Shown one piece after another: positions 41,097-51,100 of a DNA stretch of 64,000 nucleotides (the first letter of the stretch is position 1; the number at the start of each line of letters is the position of its first letter). The translations under genes and the position numbers were made by a program. Source of the DNA: Chloracidobacterium sp. (GTDB lineage Bacteria > Acidobacteriota > Blastocatellia > Pyrinomonadales > Pyrinomonadaceae); NCBI GenBank assembly GCA_016706275.1, contig JADJJY010000001.1:248001-312000 (forward strand), written 5' to 3'. Below the pieces are notes generated by a model. That model saw only the letters and a list, made by a program, of their open reading frames with translations, did no database searches and was not told the origin of the DNA.

Positions 41097-43951
41097 ATCT
41101 CCCTCCTAACCGATCTCGTCGAGAGCATCGGAACAACGTTCGCACACCGTCGGGTATTTTGTAAATTCGCCGACACGCGTCGAATAATTCCAACACCGCT
41201 CGCATTTTTGCCGTCGGCCTTTTCGATACCGACAGCAAACCCATCACCCTCGTGCACCTCGACCTGCGAAACGATAAATATGTAACGCAGTTGCTCATAG
41301 TAATCGAGCAACAGCCGTGTCGTCTCGGCATCGGTGGTGAGAATAACCTTTGCTTCGAGTGACGAGCCGATCTGTTTGTCGTTGCGAGCGATTTCAAGTG
41401 CTTTTAGCACTTCATCGCGGATCTCGAAAATACGTTCCCACTTGGCCGCAAGTCCTGAGTTATCAACTTCCGTGACCTTAGGAAACTCTGCGAGATGTAC
41501 AGACGCCAGTTGTTGCCCCGGCAGATTTTCCCACGCCTCATCCGACGTAAATGCAAGGATCGGCGACATCAGACGGCAAAGCGTATCCGTGATCTGATAA
41601 AGGGCCGTCTGTGCCGAGCGTCTCGCTTCGGACTTTGGGGCGAGGATATAGAGTCGGTCTTTTATGATGTCGAAATAGCGTGCAGACAACGTGACCGTGC
41701 AGAAATTGTAGATCGCATTGTACGCCGCCTGAAAATCATATGCTTCGTATGCCGCGAGCACTTTTTCGGTAACCTCGTTGAGACCGGCGATCGCCCAGAC
41801 ATCGACCTCCTCCATGTGGTTGACCGACACGGCATCTCGGACCGGATCAAAGCCATCAAGATTGCCGAGGGCATATCGCAAAGTGTTGCGAAATTTGCGA
41901 TAGGCATCGACCACTCGGCTCAGTATCTCTTCCGAACATCGTACATCCTCGGTATAATCGACCGCCGCCGCCCATAGCCGCAGCACATCGGCTCCTGATT
42001 TGTCGATGATCTCATTTGGAGCGGTCACGTTGCCGATGGATTTGCTCTGTTTTCGGCCCTCGCCGTCAACAACCCACCCGTGCGTGATGATCTGCTTGTA
42101 CGGCGCCTGATCGTGTGCCGCGATGCCGCAACTCAGAGATGAATTGAACCAACCGCGATACTGATCGCCGCCCTCAAGATAAACGTCCGCGGGGAAACGC
42201 AGAGTCTCGCCCCGCGTCTCGAGGACCGCAACGCAACTCGACCCCGAATCGAACCAAACATCGAGAATGTCGGTCTCTTTCCTAAAATCGGAGCTTTCGC
42301 ATTTGACGCATTTATATCCCTCGGGCAGCAGTTCGTGTTCGGGCCGTGCATACCAGGCATCTGCCGTTTCGACAGCAAAAATATCGGCAACATGTTCGAT
42401 TATCTTAGGATCGGCGACGGCCTCTTCGCAGGATTGGCAGTAAAAAACCGGAATCGGCACGCCCCAAAATCGCTGACGCGATACGCACCAATCGGGCCGC
42501 CCTTTGAACATATTACCCATCCGGCCCTCTCCCCAGCCGGGGTGCCACTTAACCTTGGCGATCTCATCGAGAGCTCGGTTTCGCAAACTCGAGCCATCGA
42601 CAGCTTCATCCATCGAAACAAACCACTGCGGCGTCGCCCGAAAAATGACCGGATTTTTGCACCGCCAACAATGTGGATAGCGGTGTGCATAAGTTTCGCT
42701 GTGAACTAGGGCTCCAGTCTCACGTAGGAAGGTCACGATCTTTGAGTTAGCAGTAAAGACATCCTCGCCCGCGAAATGCTCGACTTCGGGGGTGAATCTA
42801 CCCGCCGCGTCGACCGGTGCATATATCTCAAGGCCGTACTTTTTCGAGATGGCAAAATCGTCCGCACCATGTCCCGGAGCGGTGTGAACACAACCCGTGC
42901 CTGATTTCGCCGCTGATTTATTTTCAAATCTGACATCGAGCTCAACTTCGGCGTCAGCCTCGCCAAGCGTGACGTGATCGCCGTTCATTATCAGCGACGT
43001 ACGATCCAGCCAAGCGTGTTTAGCCTCCATCCGGTCGAGCTTTGTGCCCTTGAATTTGGCGATCTCTTCGTATTCGGCAAAGCCGCACGTTTCTGAAAAT
43101 GCTTTAGCAAGTTCCGAAGCAACGATGAAAACCTCGGCATCCGAAACCTCGATCGCCGAGTAATCAAAATCCGGGTGAACCGTGATACCAAGATTTGCCG
43201 GCAGCGTCCACGGCGTGGTTGTCCAGATGACGACAAAGACATTTTTGCCCGCAAGCGCACCATCGATCTCGGCCGGGTCGGTCTTGAGAGGAAACTTTAC
43301 ATAGACCGACGGTGAGGTGTGTTCGCGATACTCGACCTCGGCCTCGGCGAGAGCGGTCTGGTCGTGGATGCACCAATAGACGGGACGCAAGCCTTTGTAG
43401 ACAAAACCGCGTTCGAGAAATTTGCCAAAGAGCCGTGCGGTCGACGATTCGTACTCGGCAGACATCGTCAGGTATGGCGTCTGCCATTCGCCAAGGATGC
43501 CGAGTCGCTGAAAGTCGCGCGACTGGCCGTTCATCGCCGTCGATGCGTGTTCGCGGCAGATACGGCGAAACGATGCGACCGGTATGTCGTTCTTATTCTT
43601 CCCTTTATCTGCGAGCTTCTTTTCAACAATGGTCTCGATCGGCAACCCGTGACAGTCATATCCCGGCACGTACGGCGCCTCAAAACCCATCATCGAACGC
43701 GTTTTGACGACAAAATCCTTGAGTATTTTATTGAGAGCGGTACCGATGTGAATGTCGGCATTGGCATACGGTGGGCCGTCGTGAAGGATAAATTTCTGCC
43801 GGCCCTCACGAGCCTTTAACACCTGATCGTAAAGCCCCATCTCCTGCCATTTTTTCAAACGCGCAGGCTCCATCTGCCCAAGATTCGCCTTTTGCGAAAA
43901 ATCCGTCCGGGGCAGGTTCACTGTTTTCTTAAGATCTAATTCTTCACTCAT
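41090..43951 (-). CDS. ileS: Isoleucyl-tRNA synthetase, frameshifted at the 3' end
   Basis: I start at the ATG at 43951; an in-frame extension to 44044 is a structured leader, not coding. The 953-residue enzyme has the class I motifs: a HIGH-like HIGT in PPYANADIHIGTALNKI and KQSKS in GRKQSKSIGN. The editing domain includes IWTTTPWTLPANLGITVHPD. Near the end the frame is wrong: with one base added to the A-run at 41215-41219 the tail reads CERCWNYSTRVGEFTKYP, then TVCERCSDALDEIG, the normal zinc-binding C-terminus. The stop then falls at 41106, nine bases before the next ATG. As given, the frame ends at 41090 in unrelated residues. A homopolymer error is likely; a real lesion would harm an essential enzyme. 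Confidence 0.93.
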   Translation of the reverse strand: MSEELDLKKTVNLPRTDFSQKANLGQMEPARLKKWQEMGLYDQVLKAREGRQKFILHDGPPYANADIHIGTALNKILKDFVVKTRSMMGFEAPYVPGYDCHGLPIETIVEKKLADKGKNKNDIPVASFRRICREHASTAMNGQSRDFQRLGILGEWQTPYLTMSAEYESSTARLFGKFLERGFVYKGLRPVYWCIHDQTALAEAEVEYREHTSPSVYVKFPLKTDPAEIDGALAGKNVFVVIWTTTPWTLPANLGITVHPDFDYSAIEVSDAEVFIVASELAKAFSETCGFAEYEEIAKFKGTKLDRMEAKHAWLDRTSLIMNGDHVTLGEADAEVELDVRFENKSAAKSGTGCVHTAPGHGADDFAISKKYGLEIYAPVDAAGRFTPEVEHFAGEDVFTANSKIVTFLRETGALVHSETYAHRYPHCWRCKNPVIFRATPQWFVSMDEAVDGSSLRNRALDEIAKVKWHPGWGEGRMGNMFKGRPDWCVSRQRFWGVPIPVFYCQSCEEAVADPKIIEHVADIFAVETADAWYARPEHELLPEGYKCVKCESSDFRKETDILDVWFDSGSSCVAVLETRGETLRFPADVYLEGGDQYRGWFNSSLSCGIAAHDQAPYKQIITHGWVVDGEGRKQSKSIGNVTAPNEIIDKSGADVLRLWAAAVDYTEDVRCSEEILSRVVDAYRKFRNTLRYALGNLDGFDPVRDAVSVNHMEEVDVWAIAGLNEVTEKVLAAYEAYDFQAAYNAIYNFCTVTLSARYFDIIKDRLYILAPKSEARRSAQTALYQITDTLCRLMSPILAFTSDEAWENLPGQQLASVHLAEFPKVTEVDNSGLAAKWERIFEIRDEVLKALEIARNDKQIGSSLEAKVILTTDAETTRLLLDYYEQLRYIFIVSQVEVHEGDGFAVGIEKADGKNASGVGIIRRVSANLQNTRRCANVVPMLSTRSVRREIC

Positions 43952-43960
43952 TGATAAATC

Positions 43961-44041
43961 AAAAAGCCCCAAGCTTTTCTGTAGCTTGGGACTCGCGTAA
44001 ACATACGTTTGCAATCGTTCAACTTTCGTCGAACGCGAGTC
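43961..44041 (-). promoter_or_regulatory. Structured leader with terminator upstream of ileS (candidate attenuator/riboswitch)
   Basis: On the minus strand GACTCGCG pairs perfectly with CGCGAGTC (8 bp, 44041-44034 with 43997-43990). They enclose TTCGAC-GAAA-GTTGAA, a hairpin with a GAAA tetraloop, and a second weak hairpin (AAAC-GTAT-GTTT). Directly after comes an intrinsic terminator, CCCAAGCT...AGCTTGGG then CTTTTT, which ends ten bases before the ileS ATG. No T-box consensus is visible. The GGGG of the terminator stem is also the only Shine-Dalgarno-like element. Confidence 0.65.
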
Positions 44042-44109
44042 CATTGTTGTCTATAATAATGGGCGATGGCCTCCGCATAATAGAAATAATATTATCACAC
44101 GCCCGCAGA

Positions 44110-44430
44110 TTATTCTTCCTCGACCGTACACAACAGCGGATATTCGTGGGACTTGGCGAGATTCATCGCCTTTTCGGATTTCATGGTCGCGATCTCGTAC
44201 GGATAGATGCCGGCGATGCCGACGCCTTCGTTATGGACCTTTAGCATGATCGTAAAAGATTCGGCGTCCGATCGCGAAAAGACATATTGCAGCACAAAGA
44301 CGACGAATTCCATCGAGGTGAAATCATCGTTGTGAAGCAGGACCTTAAAAAGCTTTGGCTTTTCGAGCTTGGTCTTTCGCTCCGGCAGCACGTCAACGCC
44401 GCCATCCTCAATATCGGGAAAATTAGGCAT
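44110..44430 (-). CDS. clpS: ATP-dependent Clp protease adaptor ClpS
   Basis: The 106-residue protein has the ClpS core: KLFKVLLHNDDFTSMEFVVF, VLQYVFSRSDAESFTIMLKV, HNEGVGIAGIYPYEIATMK. HNDD and the following residues form the N-degron pocket. ClpS binds the N-terminal domain of ClpA and delivers N-end-rule substrates. No clpA lies in the window. It follows the polysaccharide deacetylase/glycosyltransferase gene by nine bases. Downstream are 158 bases holding the ileS leader. Confidence 0.92.
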   Translation of the reverse strand: MPNFPDIEDGGVDVLPERKTKLEKPKLFKVLLHNDDFTSMEFVVFVLQYVFSRSDAESFTIMLKVHNEGVGIAGIYPYEIATMKSEKAMNLAKSHEYPLLCTVEEE

Positions 44431-44439
44431 ACCGTTTTA

Positions 44440-46677
44440 TTATACGCGCGCAGTAACCGTAGCCTTACGTTCGAGTTTCCCCCAACCGACAAATGCTCCG
44501 CGAATTGCGGTCCATACAGATTTGACCATGACCCAGTACATCACCTGACGATAACCAAAACGCTGGATAAGCAGCCACCCGAGCAGCTTTTTCTCCTCGC
44601 CTTTTTCCATCAGAAATGCCGCAAATGCACCGATCCAATCTACCGCTAAAAACAAAGCGTAGTAAAAAAGCACCTCGTTCAAATGCGATGGCGTTGTCGA
44701 ATATTCCCGCTGGTGCTCGAGGTAACCGATCAGCGCATTTACGAGTGTCCAGACAAACATCAGATCCATGATCGGCGATATCAGCGGAAAGATGACCTGA
44801 AAGATCCAAATATTAGGCATTGCAACAAAGCCGAGCGAGCCGTAACGCGGATTGAGCAAAGCATTTTTGTGTTTCCACATGCATTGTAACGTGCCGTATG
44901 ACCAACGAAATCTCTGTTTTGCCAGGTCTTTTAACGAATCAGGAGCCTCGGTCATACCGATCGCGGTCTCTTCGTAACCAATACGGTAACCGAGCTTGCG
45001 AATTTGGATCGTCAGATCCTGATCCTCCGCCAAGGTATCCGATGAAAATCCGCCTGCCTCCTCCAGCACGGACCTACGCCACGCTCCGACGGAACCGGGC
45101 ACGACCGTGATGCAATTTAGCGACGCAAATGCACGCCGGTCAAAATTTTGCGATGTGACATATTCGAGGGCCTGCCACTTGGTCACTATATTGATGCGGT
45201 TGCCAACTTTAGCATTGCCGGCGACGGCTCCAACGCGTTCGTCGGCAAACCGGTGAGCAAGAGCCGACACCGTTTGAGCTGTAAATAAAGTGTCAGCGTC
45301 GAGCGCGATTATGATATCTCCCTTTGCCCGGCTCCACCCAAAATTCAGAGCCTCTGCCTTACCGCCGTTCGCTTTTGTAAATGCGGTAACCCGCGGATCG
45401 CTGCCGTATTCATCGCACACCAGTCTGTAAGTATCGTCTGTCGAACCGTCATCAACGACCAAGATCTCAAAATTTGGGTGGTCGGATAAGAGCAGGCTCT
45501 CGATCGTCCGCAAGATCACCTTTCCCTCATTAAATGCCGGTACGACGATCGATACGAGCGGTTGATATTCCTCGCCAAAATGGGTGATTTCCCGCCGCTT
45601 AGACCTAATAAATTGAGCAAACGCCAGGACGCCAATAACCGCCATCCGCCCGATACCTAGTATGATTCCGATGAGAAAGAGCCATCGCATCAGCCAACCC
45701 CCGATCGAAACGCCATAAAAGACGTAAGCATCCGCTTTGGCGTAAAAAGTTTGCTCTTGCTTGACTGGCGGCATTGTCTGATCGCGAGTCATATTGGCAA
45801 GTTCGCCGACCGTCGTGAACTCATAACCTCGGCCGCGCAGCTCGCTAATTATACGAGGCAACGCCGCTACAGTCGCCGAACGATCGCCCCCCGCGTCGTG
45901 GAGCAAAACGATATTGCCTCTTTCCTCGGGCGTTTTTATTGCCGCCTGCCGGATAACCTCTTCGACCATCTGTTCGGCCGTGTGGGGCGTGCCGTCGTCG
46001 TTTTTCGGTTTCCAGTCATCCGGATCAATGTGCAGCCCCACAGAAACATAACCCAGGTTTTGGGCCTGTACCGTGGGGTCGATCTCATCCGGAGTCCGCG
46101 GCTCAGCGTCACCAAAATATGGAGCCCGGAAAAGACGCGTCGAACGCCCGGTCAAAGATTCGATCAGCCGCTGGGTAGTATTGAGTTCGAGATCGACCAC
46201 CTGACGCGGAACCTCGCCGAGATTTGGGTGTGTGAACGAATGATTTCCGATCTCGTGTCCATCGTCCAATATGCGTTTTACTATCGCGGGGTTTGATTGC
46301 CCGTTCGAACCGACGATAAAGAAAGCTGCTTTTACATTCTCTTGTTTGAGAATGTCGAGTATTTTTGGCGTCCACACCGGATCCGGCCCGTCGTCAAATG
46401 TCAGCACTATCTTGCCAGGGCTATCGCCCGTTCGCTGGATGACATAGGCCGACGGTATCTGCAGATACGTTTCATCCGCCACCGTGCCATCTGGCTCAAG
46501 TTTGAGATCACGTTTTCCGTCTTGGGGCTGCGCCTTGACCTGCAGTATCTCTCCGGTTCCCTGAAAATCCACATCGTAGCCGTACTTGATGGTTGCAATA
46601 TCGGACGCATCAAAATTTCTGGTCGCTCCGCGATTTGGATTCGGCAGCTTTGATCTGGTTAAAACCTGTGGCGGCAT
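44440..46677 (-). CDS. NodB-type polysaccharide deacetylase fused to GT2 glycosyltransferase
   Basis: The 745-residue product starts in a poor region; family-like sequence begins at about residue 22 (NFDASDIATIKYGYDVDFQG). A NodB deacetylase domain follows (IVLTFDDGPDPVWTPKILDI, GHEIGNHSFTHPNLGE, RLFRAPYFGDAEPRTPDEID), then a membrane helix. Next is a processive GT2 domain: SIVVPAFNEGKVILRTIESL, VVDDGSTDDTYRLV, ALDADTLF, LAEDQDLTIQI and QRFRWSYGTLQ. C-terminal membrane helices follow. Relatives are tripartite GH18-NodB-GT2 membrane proteins thought to make or process a GlcNAc-type polysaccharide. Here the GH18 part is a separate upstream frame (46739-47857), parted by a stop codon and an apparent deletion. 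Confidence 0.85.
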   Translation of the reverse strand: MPPQVLTRSKLPNPNRGATRNFDASDIATIKYGYDVDFQGTGEILQVKAQPQDGKRDLKLEPDGTVADETYLQIPSAYVIQRTGDSPGKIVLTFDDGPDPVWTPKILDILKQENVKAAFFIVGSNGQSNPAIVKRILDDGHEIGNHSFTHPNLGEVPRQVVDLELNTTQRLIESLTGRSTRLFRAPYFGDAEPRTPDEIDPTVQAQNLGYVSVGLHIDPDDWKPKNDDGTPHTAEQMVEEVIRQAAIKTPEERGNIVLLHDAGGDRSATVAALPRIISELRGRGYEFTTVGELANMTRDQTMPPVKQEQTFYAKADAYVFYGVSIGGWLMRWLFLIGIILGIGRMAVIGVLAFAQFIRSKRREITHFGEEYQPLVSIVVPAFNEGKVILRTIESLLLSDHPNFEILVVDDGSTDDTYRLVCDEYGSDPRVTAFTKANGGKAEALNFGWSRAKGDIIIALDADTLFTAQTVSALAHRFADERVGAVAGNAKVGNRINIVTKWQALEYVTSQNFDRRAFASLNCITVVPGSVGAWRRSVLEEAGGFSSDTLAEDQDLTIQIRKLGYRIGYEETAIGMTEAPDSLKDLAKQRFRWSYGTLQCMWKHKNALLNPRYGSLGFVAMPNIWIFQVIFPLISPIMDLMFVWTLVNALIGYLEHQREYSTTPSHLNEVLFYYALFLAVDWIGAFAAFLMEKGEEKKLLGWLLIQRFGYRQVMYWVMVKSVWTAIRGAFVGWGKLERKATVTARV

Positions 46678-46738
46678 CCAAAAACCAGATCTCGTGGTCT
46701 TTGCCTCTGAATTTAAAGTGGTTGCGGTGGCTCTGAAC

Positions 46739-47857
46739 TTATGTCGATGGGCTCTCGAGCGATTCCTGAGCAGTCAGTACCGCGTCTTGAAATGAGACGT
46801 CCTCCGCCTCGGCCGTCCCTTTGGTCCAGTTGTATGCGTAGTTTCCAAAACAGACGATCGTTTTAGACGGCGCGAGTTCAGACATCCGCTTTTTCAAAAC
46901 AGTCTCAAACCACACCTGGCCTGCGATCGGCCCAGGCTCACTCGTTGCCCAGTGTTGGTCGTACGCCATCAGCATCAGATAATCGGTCTCTACCGCGTAG
47001 GCGGCGTAATTCCAATCTGGATTATCGAATGGCACCGCTTGTGCCAAGATCAGCCCTCGCTGCTGAAACTGAGCGTGCAGATCCTTAATAAATCCAAAAA
47101 GCCGCATCTGGTCCTCGGCCGGGACCTCCTCTATGTCGATCGCTATCCCGCCGAATTTATATTCATCGATCACCTTGAGTAACGACGTGATCAGTTTTTG
47201 TTTTGCGGTCTCAGACCCGAGAGCCTTAGCAATCGCCGACGCATCCCATTGCTCATTCTTATAATTTTGCAGCAGCGGCAGCACCTTGGTGTCAGGCTTA
47301 TCCGAGTGGATCAGTTCGAGAGCTTTTTGATCTATATCGAGGGTCAGAGGAGCTGTCTCGTCGCCCGATAGACGTATCCATTCCGGCACGACCCAATCCA
47401 GCGATCTTAAATTCTGCTGGAGCGACGAAAAGCTCGAGTCGTCCCAATTAACGTAGAATCCAATTGAAACGGGCTTTCCGACGCCGGTTTGATCCACCGT
47501 CACCGAGCGTGCGGCGCGGCGCAGGGTTCGGTCAGTGAGGCGTTGGACTTTTTGTTCCTCGCGGCTTAGTTTTTCAGCCCTTACTTTGTCGGCTTCGAGT
47601 TTTAGTGCCTGCTCATGTCGAGTAAGCGGCGCTTCGGGGATCGACAGCGCGGTGTCCGATCGTTGAGGCAACGCGGTAACTGATTTTAATTTTATCTGGG
47701 GCAGAAAAGGATTGATCAGAACGCTGATCACAAAAAAGGTCAGGAAAATAGTTACAGTGGCTGCGAGTGTGAGGCTGAGGTATGAAAAATATTTTCTTCG
47801 TCGGCCTTTAGTGTCTAGAAAAACCGACTTGTTTTGATCTTTATTTTCCGCTTCCAT
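46739..47857 (-). CDS. GH18-like N-terminal part of a broken GH18-NodB-GT2 protein
   Basis: The 372-residue frame has a basic cytoplasmic N-terminus, one membrane helix (about 26-49) and a coiled, charged linker. The GH18-type barrel follows: VSIGFYVNWDDSSFSSLQQN, LPLLQNYKNEQWD, KFGGIAIDIEEVPAEDQMRL (the DxE motif), DYLMLMAYDQHWATSEPGPI and FGNYAYNWTKGT. It stops at a TAA (46739-46741). The next 42 codons of the same frame still encode family sequence (HFKFRGKDHEIWFLDA, FNQIKAAE), so the stop is a lesion and not the natural end. Beyond that, the conserved segment expected before the NodB part is missing and the frame changes. Whether the fragment is still made is unknown. Confidence 0.75.
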   Translation of the reverse strand: MEAENKDQNKSVFLDTKGRRRKYFSYLSLTLAATVTIFLTFFVISVLINPFLPQIKLKSVTALPQRSDTALSIPEAPLTRHEQALKLEADKVRAEKLSREEQKVQRLTDRTLRRAARSVTVDQTGVGKPVSIGFYVNWDDSSFSSLQQNLRSLDWVVPEWIRLSGDETAPLTLDIDQKALELIHSDKPDTKVLPLLQNYKNEQWDASAIAKALGSETAKQKLITSLLKVIDEYKFGGIAIDIEEVPAEDQMRLFGFIKDLHAQFQQRGLILAQAVPFDNPDWNYAAYAVETDYLMLMAYDQHWATSEPGPIAGQVWFETVLKKRMSELAPSKTIVCFGNYAYNWTKGTAEAEDVSFQDAVLTAQESLESPST

Positions 47858-48160
47858 TTTCGCCTACCGTTTACTGATATCCCACCAAACCCAATACGTT
47901 TGCCAACGATGTTAGTTTTACAAATCGCACGATTTTATCGCCGTGATCTAGGTCATAGGTCACGTTGGATGCAAGGGATCTTGATTTGGCAGTCGGCCCG
48001 ATAAAAAACATTTTCAAGCGCGTTAATAAATATGTAGACTCGAGGCTAATTATTTGGTAAATTTCGAGTGCGCTGTTTACTTAGTATGCAATCAAACGTT
48101 TTTTGCGTCGCCGTGATCTGAAATCCGGCAGCGATTGGTCGTTTTGTTTGGTACCGGAAA
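47858..48160. other. 303-base divergent control region
   Basis: No gene is visible between the divergent GH18 and TPR-sigma54 regulator genes. The stretch holds a 12-base direct repeat (TCGCCGTGATCT at 47938-47949 and 48109-48120) and a tandem AGGTCAT/AGGTCAC (47950-47963), either of which could be protein-binding sites. I found no clear sigma54 (-24 GG/-12 GC) promoter. Confidence 0.45.
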
Positions 48161-51100
48161 ATGAAAAAGGATAAACCCACAACGGATAGGTTGTCAGGAT
48201 CTGATAGTGCCCGCGGAGCTAGGGCCGCCCGCGCGCTCGATCCGCGCAGTCTCGATACGCTTTTTGCAAGCGTCGGGCAAAAACTGCGCGAAGGCCACTC
48301 GGCGGCGGCGGAAAAGATACTCGTTGAAACTATCGCCGGGTTTAATCACACGCCGGATAATTTTGCCAACCTCAAGCGACTGCTCGCCTTTACGCTCGAG
48401 ACGACCGGCCGCTACAAAGAATCTCTTGAGGCCGTCCGCCCGTTTGAGGACGAAGCTGAACTGGCAAAACTATCGACCGAGACGCAGGTTCGCGTCACGA
48501 CCCAGCTTGCGATCGCTTACAACAACCTTACCGACCAGCCAAAGGCCGTCACGCTCTTAAAAGACACGCTTGTTAAAGCCGAAGAAAACGATCTGCGCCA
48601 CCTGAGCGGCAATATTGACATCGCCTTGGCTCGTGTTTATCGCAAATTGAGCGAATATCCGATCAGCCGCGATTTTGCCCAGAGAGCCCTCGATCATTTT
48701 CGCGAAAATGCTAATTGGCTCGGCATGGCAGAGGCATATCGTGAGATCGCCAATACATATCACCAAGAGGGTAATAGCGAAAAATCTATCGAAAATTTTG
48801 AGCTGGGCATCAAGATCATCGGCAGCAACTCGGCCCCGTTCATGCTCGGCAAACTCTATACCGATATGTCCGGTGCGTATTGGTTCCTCCGTCGCCCACA
48901 GGACGGCGTCGCCTGTCTGGAAAAGTCGATCGAGTTTTTTGACCAAACCGAACACGCTCTAAATTCTGTTATTGCCTATAACAATCTCGGCATCCACCTG
49001 TTGCAGGTCGGCGAATGGACCAAGGCCGAGGAAATGATCCGGCGTGCTCTCGACATCGCCCTCAAAGAAGATCACGTCCACGTCGCCGGTATCTACGACA
49101 GCCTGGGTGAGCTAAATATCCTGCGCGGCGATCTTGCCGAAGCTGAAAAATTCCTCGATATGGCCGTCGAATTTGCCCAACGGCGAAAGCATCAGTGGTA
49201 CACGGTCCAGTCGATGCGCAGCCTCGCCCGCTGCTATCTCGCTCAGGGACAGCTCGACAAAGCGGTTGATAAGGCACAGGAAACGATCAGCTTTTCGGCC
49301 GAGATTGGTGACAAACATTACGCCAACATGGCCGGGCTCGTGCTCGCCGAAAGCTTTGTCAGACAACACAAACCCGACGAAGCCGAAGAAGCTCTGCAGG
49401 TGATCGAAGAGACCGATCCGTCATCTGATTTTTTTGTACTCGGCAATATTCAGCGTATTCGCGGCCTGTCCGCGATCGAGAGCGGCGGCGATGACGAGCT
49501 TGCCGTTCACCATTTCAGTCGCGGTCTAACGATCTTTGAAGCTGCACAGGACATTTTTCACACTGCCCTCATGCATCTGCTTTTGGGCCAGCATCTAGAC
49601 GCCGATCATGCACCGCGTGCTAAAAAACACCTGACGACGGCCGCCGATATTTTTAAAAAGCTAGGGGCAACTGCCCTTTTAGATGATGCGAGCGTCGAGA
49701 TGAAACATCTCGTTTCGCGTTCGGTGAATGGCGACAAAACACACGCTCCCAGGCGAACCAACTCGGTCGTGTCGCAGCTTTTGACCGTGCGTCTGGCTGA
49801 GGCGACGGCGTCACGCGAGTTGCTTTTCCGCGAGTTGGTTGCTGTTCTCAAACAAGAGAGCAACGCCAAGAAAATAGTCATCGCTCAGTTCAACGACCAA
49901 AAGCGGCTTTACCCGTTTATCACCCACGGTTTTTCGCCACAGGAGAGCAACGAGCTAGTCACTAAGCTGCACGACGCGAGAGACAAGGGCGATGAAAAAT
50001 CATTTACACGTGCCAAAAACATTGCGGTGATGCATCTCCGCGGTTCCGCGTCACCGGCGGCGATGTTGATCATCGACCCGCGTTTAGGTGCAGTTCTCAA
50101 TGACGATAGCTCGCTTCAGCCGCTGCTCCGCGTCGTTGAGCTTGGGATGGATGTGATCGCTCTTCGTGAAAAAGACAAATCGCAGCCCGCCGAACAGTCG
50201 CTCAGCCCGTACACATCAAACAGCCTGATGCCGGGATTTATCCACTCTTCGCCGGCAATGACCGGCCTGGTTGAGGAAGTCTATAAGATCCGCTCGTCTG
50301 ACGTTACCGTCCTCGTCACCGGCGAATCCGGCACGGGTAAAGAGCTCGTCTCGCGTGCGATACATACGCTGTCGAATCGAAAAAATAAGGTCTTTGTGCC
50401 GTTTAACTGCACCGCCGTTCCAAAAGAACTGGCCGAAGGCCATCTGTTCGGCTACAAAAAAGGTGCGTTCACCGGAGCCGTTGCTGATTCACCCGGCGTT
50501 ATCCGCACGGCTGACGGCGGTACGCTGTTTCTCGATGAGATCGGCGATCTGCCGCTCGACGTTCAGCCAAAACTGCTGCGGTTTTTGCAAGAGGGCGAGA
50601 TACAACCGCTCGGCGACAAACAGCCGCTAAAGGTCGATGTCCGCATCATCGCCGCGACCAATATGCCGCTTGAGGAAAAGGTCGCCGACGGCACTTTTCG
50701 CGAAGACCTGTATTACCGGCTAAACGTCATCCGTCTGCGCGTACCACCTTTACGCGAACGTCGCTCCGAGATACCGCCGATCGTAAATTACTACGTCAAT
50801 CACTATTCGGAACGGTTCGGTAAGCATGACATCACCTTTACGCCGCAGGTCATCGATATGCTGATGGTCTGTAATTGGGAAGGAAATGTTCGCCAGCTCT
50901 GCAACGAGATACAGCGTGTCGTCGCCCGCGCGGTCGATAACGAGGTCATCACGCCGGATCATCTGTCGCCCGATCTAAAACGCAGCGCCCAGCCGCTCAC
51001 GACATTTGATACCGGCTCGAACGTCCGTCCGATCGCCTCATACGACAGCTCGATCTCGCCTTTTACAAATCTCACCCAAGGCGGCACGCTCGAAGAAGCA

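Noticed and set aside
43952..44044. N-terminal extension of IleS (an in-frame ATG exists at 44044) or a T-box riboswitch
   Set aside because: The extra 31 residues match no synthetase and are encoded by the stem and terminator sequences. The T-box consensus and specifier features are absent.
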